DNA of 64,000 bases. Origin: Anolis sagrei. Taxonomy: Eukaryota; Chordata; Lepidosauria; Squamata; Anolidae. The notes beneath the pieces are model-generated. The model searched no databases. It was not told where the DNA came from and worked only from the letters and a program-made list of their open reading frames with translations. Within the stretch, counting starts at the first letter, position 1. Each line of letters opens with the position of its first letter. Both the position numbers and the translations under genes were made by a program. The stretch lies in assembly GCF_037176765.1 (NCBI RefSeq), contig NC_090022.1, positions 76,137,209 through 76,201,208 on the forward strand, in the 5' to 3' direction. Shown in pieces: positions 42,801 through 49,989 of this stretch.

Positions 42801-43457
42801 CAGCTAGGCACCGATTCAAGGTCTGGACAAGGTCTGGACATACTACTAAACATTAGGAAGAACATATTGATGGTAAGAGCTATTTGACAATAGAATGCAC
42901 TGCCTTGGAGAGTGGTGGATTGGAGGGCTTTTAAACAGAGGCTGCCAGGAGTGCTTTGAGTGGGTATTCCTCCGTGGCAGAAGGGAATTGGATCAGATGG
43001 CCCTTGTGGTCCCCTCTAACCTGATGGTGATGATATTTCTTCTTCATGCTTCGTTACAGATTAAGAATGTAGGGGGTTAGATGAAGAACAGTGTTGGGTA
43101 GTTTATTACAACATGGGAACATGAGATGCAAGAAAGGACAGCATTATGGGATGCAACATTTTTTATATGTTCAGGTCCTGTTCATGTTCCTTTTACTTGT
43201 ATTTTCAATGTATTTTTCACCTTTTAAAGTTGCAGAACATTTTTTCTATTGATGAGCTCACTAGATGCTAAGCACACATCAGATTGTATTTTTTGAAACA
43301 CTTCCATTTCTTCCAGGAACTGTGTGAGCCCCAGAGCTACTGTCCCATGCGTCACCAAGACTTCAAAGCAGAGATGCTGAAGTTTCATGTCAAAAGCAAG
43401 ACATGGGCAGGAGTAAAGAAGCGGAAGGATTATCTTGCCCGTCTCATGAAGCTGTGA
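27693..43457 (+). CDS. CDC25C: CDC25C, M-phase inducer phosphatase (15 coding exons)
   Basis: A dual-specificity phosphatase that removes the inhibitory phosphates of CDK1 (Thr14/Tyr15) to drive mitotic entry. Joined exons: 27693-27880, 28534-28631, 29588-29621, 31375-31411, 32445-32534, 32887-32982, 33432-33554, 34618-34701, 36023-36175, 36481-36582, 37693-37755, 38824-38922, 39009-39142, 39263-39374, 43317-43457; 1554 nt, 517 residues, all phases compatible. Visible landmarks: Ser/Thr-Pro sites 36, 40, 46 and 65; [16 protein letters not shown] at 64-79; KEN box 147-149; 14-3-3 site RSPSLP with Ser263 (human Ser216); LIGDFS 329-334; DCRYPYEY with back-door Cys377; HCEYSSER with Cys424 and Arg430. 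[11 protein letters not shown] near residue 472, LREEDR and the neighbouring FAM53C favour CDC25C over A or B. Human CDC25C is 473 residues. The start at 27693 has A at -3 and no alternative fits the family better. Confidence 0.93.
27919..28400 (+). mobile_element. Tigger-like element split by a hAT insertion
   Basis: It begins TA|CAGTCAGCTCTTTGTATCCA and TTCTGCATCCACAGG. After the hAT it resumes with GGAACTTGAGATCCACAAAT and TTTTGGTATTCATGCAG, which in the mammalian TIGGER/MER2-type consensus (from memory) directly follows TTTTGCCATTTTATATAAGG. The right terminus is worn. Confidence 0.55.
28022..28337. mobile_element. hAT non-autonomous element, 316 bp
   Basis: The ends are CAGTGGTTCCCAACCTTTTT and CAGGCTGGGAACCACTG. 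The flanks ATATAATG (28014-28021) and ATATACTG (28338-28345) match at 7 of 8. It lies in CDC25C intron 1 between coding exons 1 and 2, nested in a Tigger-like element. Confidence 0.8.
28534..28631 (+). CDS. CDC25C: CDC25C coding exon 2
   Basis: Acceptor ATTTTTGCAG|GG, donor ATG|GTAATA. Encodes the family signature [16 protein letters not shown] and [14 protein letters not shown]. Confidence 0.92.
28698..28918. mobile_element. Palindromic MITE in CDC25C intron 2
   Basis: CTACACTGCAGATTTAATGT, GGAAGCTGTAGTTCTGCAAG and TTAAAGTGATGTCAACTATT, TAGTGTCGATGCACC mark the two arms of the CTACACTGTAGAATTAATG family. Confidence 0.65.
28985..29065 (-). mobile_element. L2-type LINE tail
   Basis: TTTATTTATTATTTATTTAT, GTACCGCCTTTCTCACCCCG and GGACTCAAAGCAGTTTGCC are the reverse complement of the common tail. 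Confidence 0.65.
29398..29895. repeat. Two worn MITE fragments flanking exon 3
   Basis: Scraps at 29398-29485 (CCAGATGTTTTAAATACAGT ... GTCCAGAACATCTGAAGG) and 29760-29895 (CCCTCCAGATATTTTTGTG ... AATCCAAAAATATCTG) each have hAT-MITE-like inverted arms. The 34-nt exon 3 lies between them. Confidence 0.45.
29588..29621 (+). CDS. CDC25C: CDC25C coding exon 3
   Basis: A 34-nt exon, acceptor CTTGTTGCAG, donor CT|GTAAGA. Encodes [10 protein letters not shown] with split codons at both ends. Too short to detect without its neighbours, but the phases fit. Confidence 0.78.
30040..30320. repeat. Worn Tigger-like repeat
   Basis: CCCATGTCCATGAGGGATAT, GTTCCCAGACTTTGTGTGGA and GGATCCATGGATATT resemble an old Tigger-type consensus I remember from mammals. 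Termini were not found. Confidence 0.3.
30443..31235 (-). mobile_element. Penelope-like element with inverted terminal copy
   Basis: The minus-strand translation from about 31060 to 30800 reads [38 protein letters not shown] and MNKIWLPVF, which follows the GIY-YIG endonuclease end of Penelope-like elements. The minus 3' end lies at 30443-30560, while 31075-31235 carries the same terminal sequence in plus orientation. It is 5' truncated, in the intron before coding exon 4. Confidence 0.7.
31375..31411 (+). CDS. CDC25C: CDC25C coding exon 4
   Basis: A 37-nt exon, acceptor CCCTTCCAG, donor CAA|GTGAGT. Encodes [12 protein letters not shown], after which the phase becomes 0. Confidence 0.78.
31730..31743 (+). 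promoter_or_regulatory. CTCF-like motif
   Basis: CCAGTAGATGGCGC fits the CTCF core CCASYAGRKGGCRS at every position. It lies in the intron between coding exons 4 and 5. Occupancy is unknown. Confidence 0.4.
32445..32534 (+). CDS. CDC25C: CDC25C coding exon 5 (KEN box)
   Basis: Encodes [15 protein letters not shown] and ends SPSIIKEN, matching the human ..CSTPN.. to ..NKEN.. segment. The donor is AAT|GTGAGT. A second AG six bases in (CCCCAG at 32445-32450) would give an in-frame alternative start at 32451. KEN is an APC/C degron. Confidence 0.87.
32590..32800. repeat. Worn MITE-like repeat
   Basis: GTTGGACTGTAATTCCCTTC, CATCCCTAGCCAACATAATT and AGTTGTCCACCCCTG recall squamate hAT MITEs. Boundaries are uncertain; it lies between coding exons 5 and 6. 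Confidence 0.35.
32887..32982 (+). CDS. CDC25C: CDC25C coding exon 6
   Basis: Acceptor TATCCTCTTAG, donor CTG|GTGAGT. Encodes [16 protein letters not shown] and [16 protein letters not shown] in phase 0. This region is poorly conserved in the family, so the call rests on splice sites and phase. Confidence 0.8.
33041..33240 (+). mobile_element. Pogo/Tigger-like element fragment
   Basis: It begins TA|CAGGCAGTTCCCGAGTTACA then AACTTACAAATGGCTCATAG, the classic TIR pattern of a Tigger subfamily. The right end was not found; a GATA microsatellite follows at about 33263. Confidence 0.5.
33263..33292 (+). repeat. (GATA)n microsatellite
   Basis: Five to six imperfect GATA units between coding exons 6 and 7. 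Confidence 0.7.
33432..33554 (+). CDS. CDC25C: CDC25C coding exon 7
   Basis: Acceptor CTTCTTGCAG, donor GAG|GTAAAG. Encodes [19 protein letters not shown] and more; LGSPI matches the human YLGSPITTV segment. Confidence 0.87.
34618..34701 (+). CDS. CDC25C: CDC25C coding exon 8 (GC donor)
   Basis: A strong pyrimidine tract and acceptor (CTTCTTCCTTAG) open a 28-codon exon in phase 0, encoding [18 protein letters not shown] and [10 protein letters not shown]. The exon ends GAG|GCAAGT, a typical GC-type donor; the nearest GT would break the frame. It corresponds to the human DELMEFSLKDQEAK stretch just before the 14-3-3 site. Confidence 0.72.
35090..35930 (+). mobile_element. Possible solo-LTR-like fossil
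   Basis: A long non-coding block with TATA-like and TTCTTAATAAACTCATTATT polyadenylation-like sequence near its end, and the U3/R-like style of squamate LTRs. Termini and target duplication were not identified. It has no coding content and is old and incomplete. It lies in the intron before coding exon 9. Confidence 0.35.
36023..36175 (+). CDS. CDC25C: CDC25C coding exon 9 (14-3-3 site)
   Basis: Encodes [20 protein letters not shown], the exact counterpart of the human SRSGLYRSPSMPENLNRP segment; Ser263 is the CHK1/CHK2/C-TAK1 and 14-3-3 site. The acceptor is a tandem GAGCAG (36017-36022), so use of the first AG would add one Gln. The donor is GGG|GTAAGA. Confidence 0.93.
36481..36582 (+). 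CDS. CDC25C: CDC25C coding exon 10
   Basis: Acceptor TTTCTTTATAG, donor AAT|GTACGT. Encodes [20 protein letters not shown] and ends LIGDFSN, the start of the conserved catalytic half. Confidence 0.94.
37484..37577 (+). mobile_element. CR1-type LINE 3' scrap
   Basis: GGTCCATTCCTACTCTGTGA and TTCTATGAAAGG match the 3' end (ATTCTATGAT-type repeats) of CR1-like LINEs also seen at 53660 and 63948. Confidence 0.4.
37693..37755 (+). CDS. CDC25C: CDC25C coding exon 11
   Basis: Acceptor TTTTCTTCTTAG, donor ACT|GTAAGC. Encodes [20 protein letters not shown], a hallmark of all CDC25 proteins. Confidence 0.95.
38824..38922 (+). CDS. CDC25C: CDC25C coding exon 12
   Basis: Acceptor TTTTCTTACAG, donor AAG|GTAAAG. 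Encodes the rhodanese-fold strand [18 protein letters not shown]; Cys377 is the residue that can form a disulphide with the catalytic Cys. Confidence 0.96.
39009..39142 (+). CDS. CDC25C: CDC25C coding exon 13 (active site)
   Basis: Acceptor TCCCACTTACAG, donor AT|GTGAGT. Encodes [19 protein letters not shown] and the P-loop [12 protein letters not shown]. Cys424 (codon 39111-39113) is the nucleophile. Tyr replaces the usual Phe after Glu. Confidence 0.97.
39263..39374 (+). CDS. CDC25C: CDC25C coding exon 14
   Basis: Acceptor TTTGCTCAAAG, donor AAG|GTAACA. Encodes [20 protein letters not shown] and [17 protein letters not shown]. Confidence 0.96.
39873..40013. repeat. Imperfect inverted repeat in the last CDC25C intron
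   Basis: ATTTTCAAGAGGTCCACAAA...GACCCAATTAACT (39873-39930) is mirrored at 39965-40013. The pairing continues inward with one mismatch (AACCCTT/AAGGGAT), leaving a loop of about 20 nt. The left arm has about 9 extra bases (TAGTACAAA). Confidence 0.75.
40290..41060 (+). mobile_element. LTR-retroelement fossil (LTR plus leader)
   Basis: A long AG-rich block ends with TACAAAATAAACTTATTAAG, an LTR-like poly(A) region. It is followed by a leader containing TTGGTGACAGAGGGTGGG, the type of sequence found after the 5' LTR of gypsy- and retrovirus-like elements. No coding region remains and no 3' LTR is seen. It is broken and incomplete; the family is not assigned. Confidence 0.45.
41210..41470 (+). 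repeat. Unassigned repeat, possibly Bov-B-related
   Basis: AATGGCAACCCACCCCAGTA then TTCTTGCCATG is very like a segment of ruminant Bov-B-derived SINEs. The rest is not recognised. Confidence 0.35.
41860..42170 (+). mobile_element. L2/CR1-type LINE 3' fragment
   Basis: GTTCAAAATATGTTAGCCAG, AAAGCTATATATGGTTTGGG and ACCTTGAACCATGGGAGAGG follow the same order as the better copy at 48181. Worn. Confidence 0.6.
42175..42830 (-). mobile_element. L2-type LINE 3' part
   Basis: The minus-strand translation contains [34 protein letters not shown] and [20 protein letters not shown], the post-YADD part of an L2/CR1-type reverse transcriptase. The common L2-type tail (GGTGAGAAGAGCGGGGTATA) is at 42180-42245. 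The reading frame is open for about 120 residues, so the copy is fairly young. Confidence 0.8.
42835..43030 (+). mobile_element. CR1-type LINE 3' fragment
   Basis: ACATTAGGAAGAACATATTG, GGTGGATTGGAGGGCTTTTA and GATCAGATGGCCCTTGTGGT are the familiar CR1-like 3' region of sauropsids. Confidence 0.65.
43317..43457 (+). CDS. CDC25C: CDC25C coding exon 15 with stop
   Basis: Acceptor CATTTCTTCCAG. Encodes [20 protein letters not shown] and the basic end [20 protein letters not shown], then Leu and TGA at 43455. The tail keeps the SKTWAG motif present in CDC25A/B but degraded in human CDC25C. Confidence 0.95.
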   Translation, partial: ELCEPQSYCPMRHQDFKAEMLKFHVKSKTWAGVKKRKDYLARLMKL

Positions 43458-43868
43458 GGTCAGAGACAATAGATAAGAACTTCAGGGTTGTTTGAAGAGG
43501 ACTCTTCATGGTCTATGACAAAGCCCAAGGTCTTGGTAAAAATTGTGCTGCTCAGAAGTGAAGGAAGTGAGTGTGCTAAGACCAAGTGGGCACGGCAATG
43601 GAGGGAAGAAGAACTTGAGAATGTTAGAATTCTTTTGTGGACTTCGTCTTTACTTGGGTAAGGATTGGGCCCAGAAATGAAGCTTTGCACTAGATGAGAG
43701 GAACAAAGGCCTTGCTCAGAGAGTTTGGCTGACACCCATATGGTTTCTACAGTGGTCAATAACAGGCCAACCCATTCTGTAACCAAAATACTAAAACAGC
43801 TGCCAAAGAGACATTATGATTTTTAATGTTACTTTAAGAATTTGCATTTACTTGGCTCATTTTAAAAG

Positions 43869-43874
43869 AATAAA
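43869..43874 (+). terminator. CDC25C: CDC25C poly(A) signal
   Basis: AATAAA lies 412 bases after the CDC25C stop, with TGTTGCCC and a T/G-rich stretch downstream. It gives a short 3' UTR and is the first canonical signal after the stop. Confidence 0.75.
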
Positions 43875-43909
43875 CTGCTCTGGAACAGAATGACTGTTGC
43901 CCATTTATG

Positions 43910-45500
43910 AATGCGTTTGTGAGTAGCAATAGTATTACAGTTTTTGGAATATCCCTTAGATTAAAACATTGCAGTGATAGAATAAGGAAATGGCATATTC
44001 TTGGGAGGAGGTGGGAATAGAGTCACTGGGGAAATTACACAAAATGTCCACTATAGTTAATGCTGTTCCACATGAATGTTCTGACAACATACATTTGTGT
44101 GTGGTACACTATAAAACATCTTTCTAGTACACTGTGAAATTTATTCCACTACATCCTGCAGTCCAGTTACTGGTAAACAAAAAGCCATCTTGAACTCACA
44201 ATGTAAATTGAGGCTGAAATAAAAGGAAAGAGTATGTTTCCTAGGGAATCACTGGAGACCAAGGGATGGAGCTGTAGTAGCAATTATAGCATTTATTTTC
44301 TTAACCCACCACCAATTTCAAAGAGATGTAAGACATATACCACCAGGGATTACCTTTCCTAAGATAGAGAGATCATAAGAGGCAATCATGGGTGATCTCC
44401 AAGGAGCTTGCCTAACTTGAGATGTCCTGGCATTAAACAGTTCCTCTTCGGAGGATCACATAGGCAGAGAGCAACTGGTAAGAACTGTGTTCTTTTCTGC
44501 CTTCTCCAGTAGGCTTACCAAGTGGAGAAAAGTATATCAGAAAAGAGAAAGGGAATATATCTTCTGGGGCTTCAGAAGGTACACAACAGAGGTAGTGCAT
44601 CTCCTGCTGCGTCTTCTCCAGCAGAATTGGCAAGTGAAGAAAACAGACTCCAATTGATCCATCTCCCATTTGAGCAAGCAAAGGAAGCCCCTTTGGAAAA
44701 TCCCACTTGCTTTCTCTTTGAAAACTAGTCCAGTCACTTTTTTTTATACTCAAAACTCCTGACAATGTCATTGTTTTCTCACTTCTATGTATTCTCTGTG
44801 AGTCTTTCCTCTCCTGTAAATTTGAAATGCAAATTATGTCAGTATAAATAAACTGAGAGCCTTGGCCATATGTCTCGCTGAAGCAGCCATGAAAAATCTT
44901 GTGCCTTTTCAAATGATGGGCCAAAATTAAAAACAAAAGTGTCAACAATGGTTAGACACCTCCTTAAAGTCTTAAGTAATTTAAATAAGCCATGGACTCT
45001 CCTTCATTAGAGATAGTCATTGATGTGGTGCTGTAAGATAAAACTTTCTCTACCAGAGAACAACTGTGCCGCCAGATGGCACTACAGCAACACTCAAATG
45101 AAGATATAACAAACTACTTTCTCTTCGCTCTAAGTCAAAACTTGACAGGCAAAACACACAGGCCAGATAAGGGTTCAAAGATACACTGGAGTTCATGCTT
45201 TGTTTACTGCCATTTTGTATGTTACATCAACCGGTTCCATGTTAGTTCAGTTCCCTTATTTCTTTGACAGGTCATCTCAATGGAAAGATGTAAACATTAA
45301 AAGGTTATGTGGACCAATCAGAAGATTATAGCTTTCTCTCCTAGTTGTGCTAGATATTATGGAGATGACAATTATCCATTGTCCACCTCATCTTTCTTCC
45401 TGAATATCGGAACAGGAAATTCAACCAGGAAATTAGGAGGGGATAATTGAGGAATTTTCAGTAGTGCTTCCTTATTTCTAAATAGGTATTCAGTATTTTT
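43910..45500. other. Intergenic stretch downstream of CDC25C
   Basis: No gene recognised. A 171-codon open frame on the minus strand (44433-44948) has no domain I know. A CTCF-like motif lies at 45069. Confidence 0.4.
45069..45082 (+). promoter_or_regulatory. CTCF-like motif
   Basis: CCGCCAGATGGCAC fits the CTCF core at 13 of 14 positions, about 1.2 kb beyond the CDC25C poly(A) signal and in the same orientation as the motif at 31730. Confidence 0.35.
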
Positions 45501-45514
45501 AACCAGTATGGTTA

Positions 45515-45620
45515 TTGGTTGTTGTAGGTTTTTCGGGCTGTATGGCCATGTTCTAGAAGCATTCTCTCCTGACATTTCGCCTGCATCTGCGGCAGGCATC
45601 CTCAGAGGTTGTGAGTATGG
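45515..45620 (-). mobile_element. Penelope-like terminal fragment
   Basis: GTTGTAGGTTTTTCGGGCTG, CATGTTCTAGAAGCATTCTC and GGCAGGCATCCTCAGAGG are the same end as at 11860, 24262 and 30443, here alone and well preserved. Confidence 0.65.
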
Positions 45621-46351
45621 TTATGCTCCACAAGTAGAATTAATTTACTGTATGTTGTAAATATGTTTTTAATCTTAGTAAACCTTTCTTAGCAATTTGA
45701 TGATTTAATGTTTTTTCTGGTTCATGAAAACGCAAGAGGACTTGATTTGGTAACAGGCTACAGCAAATGCACACCGAATGAAAGAATGTAATGTCTCTAT
45801 AAAATAATCACTTGTAAATCATGAGTTGGAAAAATGAACACAAACGGAGCCTAAAGATGAGAGCATGCCCAAGATTAGTGTGCATCTCACTGTGGAAAAC
45901 GGGACACTAACAATGATTAGTCACGGAAATTTAAAATTGAAATGGCGCTCATAAAAAAAGACTTCTGTGCAGGTCTTGGAACCAGGGTTTCTAACAGAGT
46001 TCCCAAAACTGGGACAAAAGAAAAACAAAACAAAACCAAGGGCAACAGCTGCATTGCGAGCTCCAAATGACCAGTTGCTTCATATCAGGAATGAGAGAAC
46101 AAAGGGAATGAGGAGGGGCCTTGCAGAAAATATACCAATCCACCTGTATTAATACCAAGCTGTTTTTGAAATTCAAGCTGTTTAAAATGAGGTTTAAAAA
46201 GGGGGGCAAGTCTGCGAGAACACATGAATGAAGTGCTGTAGAACTCAGGCGAATTGGTTTAAGCTCATGTGGACTCGAGACAATATTACTTGCACCTGAT
46301 GAAATGGACTCTTTTACATGAACGTTTGTTCTGCTGCAAATTTTCTAAATA

Positions 46352-46682
46352 CAGTGGAGTCTCACTTATCCAACCTTCGCTCATCCAACAATCTATATTA
46401 TCCAATGCAATCTGCCTCCCGTCCTGATCCACAGCTGTTTCAATACATTGCAAGTTTTTGTTCTAAATTCATAAATACAGTTATTACTACATAATGTTAC
46501 TATGCATTGAATTACTTTTTTGTTGATTTGTTGTAAAACATAATGTTTTGGTGCTTAATTTGTAAAATAATAATGTAATTTGGGGTTTAGTAGGCTTTTC
46601 CTTAATCCCTCCTTATTATCCAACATTTTTGCTTATGCACATTCTGCCGGCCCGTTTATGTTGGATAAGCGTGAATCTACTG
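46352..46682. mobile_element. Tigger-type MITE, 331 bp, TA duplication
   Basis: TA|CAGTGGAGTCTCACTTATCC at the left and GGATAAGCGTGAATCTACTG|TA at the right form clear TIRs. The interior is AT-rich with TAAAACATAATGTTTTGGTG. A second copy of the same length lies at 54942. Confidence 0.85.
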
Positions 46683-46699
46683 TACTTCCTTCTTGGAAT

Positions 46700-47384
46700 A
46701 GAAAGCAATGCTGTCTCTGCTTCTTCTTGTTTCCTCTGGCCAGAATCAACAATGTACTCAATCTGTTACCTGCTCAGAATAGTGGGAGCAAAATGAATAC
46801 CAAATGCAGAATTTAAATCAACATCAGATGGCACTCTATATATCTGTTGTCGCTTTGTTGGTTTTGTCCCCTATTTCATTTGTGCTAATTTAAGGAGCAT
46901 ATGGATTCGTTATTCAGATGGTGCTCATATGCTCACAAATAATTACTGGTGCATTGTTATAGGGGCAAATGCTTCGTTAACATCTGGGAACTCCTCTTTG
47001 CAGGAATTCAGATAGCAAAGAAGTGCCTGGAGCTTTTTTGAACAGATAGACCAGAAAACCCTAAAGAAGCTAAATCAGCATTTGTCAAGAATGGCATGAG
47101 AGCCTGGGGAATCTTTGTAATACAGTTTATAAAAGCAATGTTGGTGACAATAATAACATTTGGCAACATATTACAACTGTGAGTGGGGTGCAAAATCTGT
47201 GCTAAGATTTGTGAGGAGAGGAAAAAAAATAATACAGCTGACATTTTTATTATATAAATATATTGCTTCAGCTTTGCCTTCCATTAGAAAGCAAGGCTGT
47301 TTCAAACAAGTCCACAAGAGAAAAGGAAAGAAGTCTGAATAATGAATATAGTGACTGCCCTTTACCCCCATGAACGCCATTTTC
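46700..47384. other. Intergenic stretch, nothing recognised
   Basis: Unique-looking AT-rich DNA without gene signals. Confidence 0.35.
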
Positions 47385-48075
47385 TGAGTTCAAAACTTGG
47401 CATTATGTTAGATTTCCTTTGACCAGAAGCTGGCCACTTGGAGTGCCTCTACTGTCACTGTGAGAAGGTCCTCCATTGTGTATGTGGCAAGGCTCAGGCT
47501 GCATTGTAGTAAATGGTCTGTGGTTTGCTGTTCTCCACACTCGCATGTTGTGGACTCTACTTTGTGGCCCCATTTCTTAAGATTGGCTCTTCACCTTGTG
47601 GAGCCAGAGCGCATCCACATCGCCCAGCCTTCTGTGTGCACAAGAGGGAGTTTCTCATCTGGTATCAGCCACTGATTGAGGTTTTGGGTTTTAACTTGCC
47701 ACTTTTGGACTCTGAGGTGTTCCTGTGAGTATCTCTGTAGATCTTAGGAAGGTGTTTCTTGATTTAAGTCATTGGCGTGCTGGCTGATATCCGAACAGAG
47801 GATGGGCCGGAGATGTCAATGCTTTGGTCCTTTCATTGCTGGCTGCTACTTCCCGGCAGATAACAGGTGGTGCAATACCAGCTAAACAGTATAATTTCTC
47901 CAGCAATGTTGGGCGCAGGGGCCATACAGATGGGTTTAGTGGTGAGGAGAAGCTTTAATGTTCTCAGCCCAACGGATGTGCCTAATCTCACTGGGATGCG
48001 AAGCAAGTTAAAGCTCTTCTTCCATGTCACAGAAGAATGTGGCTTTGCTTCTGGGGTAGGGACAGTTTAAAAACC
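47385..48075 (-). mobile_element. R4-like LINE 3' half
   Basis: The longest copy of this family: CTTTGACCAGAAGCTGGCCA, GCAAGGCTCAGGCTGCATTG, GGTATCAGCCACTGATTGAG and further. Copies of its left part at 6058 and 25010 end near the same base, as expected of 5'-truncated LINEs. Clade assignment is from memory. Confidence 0.5.
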
Positions 48076-48180
48076 CCAGTTTTGCTCCTCTAGATCACTG
48101 AGGTGGTGAGAAGACAAAAACTAAATATGGTAGTGCAAGTGCTGGCAACCTCAAGGTTGAACTGGCAATGTAGCATATGT

Positions 48181-48626
48181 TAGGTTGCTCCAATTAGTTC
48201 AAAATATGGCAACCAGATTGGTTATGGGAACATCTAGGAGTGAGCACATCACACCCATAGTGAAGTCACTTCACTGGTTGTCTTTTTTTCTGGGCAAAGT
48301 ACAAAGTGTTGGTTTAGATCTTTAAAATCCTACATGGTTTGAGTCCAGGTTACCTACAAGATTGCCTTCTCCTATACAATCTGCCCTGCACACTTAGGTT
48401 CTCTGGGAGGCAGTTACTCCAACCAGCCAGAACCCAGCTGTGACTGTCACCCAGAGGACCTTTTCATCAGCCACACCAAAACCGTGGAACAACCTGCCAA
48501 AAGAGCTCCGACAGCTAGATCAGCTGTCGCAATTTAAGACAGACGTGAAGACCTTTCTTCAGAGACCAGAAGAAGTTGTAGATGGGACAGCGTCTGAGCA
48601 TATGTATGTGAGAAAGAGAAGATAAT
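48181..48626 (+). mobile_element. L2/CR1-type LINE C-terminal fragment
   Basis: The translation includes LVQNMATRLVMGTSRSEHIT, KSLHWLS, FSSATPKPWNNLPKELRQLD and LSQFKTDVKTFLQRPEE, the C-terminal pattern of L2/CR1-type ORF2 (LVQNAAARLV...PLHWLP...FSVAAPKLWNSLP). Frame changes are present. Confidence 0.75.
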
Positions 48627-48639
48627 ATAATGCTGGATA

Positions 48640-49335
48640 TATGTGTAAAGGAGAACAGGTTTTATTTTAGATATCTTTCTTCTCCTTGTTCTTGGGACTT
48701 CATAATAACCACACAGAGATGGAGAGATTTTTCTTGGTCTGAAATCATTCTACTTACGTCACATGCATGAATACAAATTTCTCCATCAGCATAATAAAAT
48801 GGATTTGATTGTAAATCTCCTTCTGCATAGTGTTATGAATGGGGGATTTTATGCAGTGGCTCACCTCTGAATGTACATTGCAATGTACTATTTCCCACAA
48901 TTATCCTGCTGGATAAGGCTGAATGCTCAGTCAGTTTTGATGTTATTTCTTTTATTCCCAGAGATTCCCTGCTTCCAAAATGCTTTAAAATAACAAGGTT
49001 TCTCCCACCCCATGATGAGAGAGAAGAATGACAGCATGAAACCATCTGTTAAGCTCAATAGCAAATAGCTGTCTTTTCCCGGGTCTGGACATTTCATTAC
49101 TGAAGCTGAATTACCAAAGCTCTATTTCATTTTATTTTCCCCAAAGCTGCTCAGTTTTTCTTACTGAAAGACTTCATTTCTTATACAAGGGGACCAGAAA
49201 GTTATAGATTTGACACTTGAGGGGTGTGTTTTTTATATATTGGAAAATGCAAATTACCTTGTAGATCTTGCAGGAATATTATTTACTTGTCACATATTAC
49301 ATTCCACCTTTGCAGGTGAGTACTCTCTTTTGCAG
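48640..49335. other. Intergenic stretch, nothing recognised
   Basis: No gene, TIR or repeat that I can name. Confidence 0.35.
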
Positions 49336-49339
49336 TTAA

Positions 49340-49985
49340 AGATAAAAAAACCAAGAGTATGGCAACCAGACTGATTGATAACTGGCAAATAGAAAGACTT
49401 TGTATTTCTAGGTGCAAAGATTACTGCAGATGCAGACTGCAGCCAGGAAACCAGAAGACGTTTACTTTTTGGGTGGAGAGCAATGATCAATCTCAATAAA
49501 ATAGTGAAGAGTAGAGACATCACACTGGCAACCAAGATCTGCATAGTCAAAGCAATTGTATTCCCCGTAGTAACCTATGGATGTGAGAGCTGGGCTAGGA
49601 AGGCTGAGTGAAAGAAGATAGATTCTTTTGAATTGTGGTGCTGGAGGAAAATTCTGAGAGTGCCTTGGACTGCGAGAAGATCCAACCAGTCCATACTCTA
49701 GGAAGTAATGCCCAGTTGTTCACTGGAGGGAAGGATATTAGAGGCAAAGATGAAGTACTTTGGCCACATAATGAGAAGATAGGAAAACTTGGAGAAGAGA
49801 ATGATGTTGAGGAAAATGGAAGGAAACAGGAAGACCAAGGGCAAGATGCATGGATGGTATCCTTGAAGTGAATGGCTTGACCTTGAAGGAGCTGGGGGTG
49901 GCCATGGCCAACAGGGAGCTCTGTCATGGGCTGGTCCATGAGGTCAAAAGAGTTGGAAGCGACTGAAGGAATAAACAACATCCAG
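49340..49985 (+). mobile_element. Bov-B LINE 3' fragment
   Basis: CAAAGATTACTGCAGATGCA, GAAGAGTAGAGACATCACAC, CTTTGGCCACATAATGAGAA and GAGTTGGAAGCGACTGAAGG then AATAAACAACA follow Bov-B from mid-ORF to the 3' tail. Several frame changes. Confidence 0.88.
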
Positions 49986-49989
49986 TTGA

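Noticed and set aside
42454-42819. A host gene on the minus strand (121 codons)
   Set aside because: The protein is the L2-type reverse-transcriptase C-terminal part and is followed by the standard LINE tail.
27693-43457. CDC25A or CDC25B as the identity of the phosphatase gene
   Set aside because: [17 protein letters not shown], the KEN and RSPSLP contexts and the FAM53C neighbour fit CDC25C better. The A/B-like SKTWAG tail is noted but is best read as ancestral.
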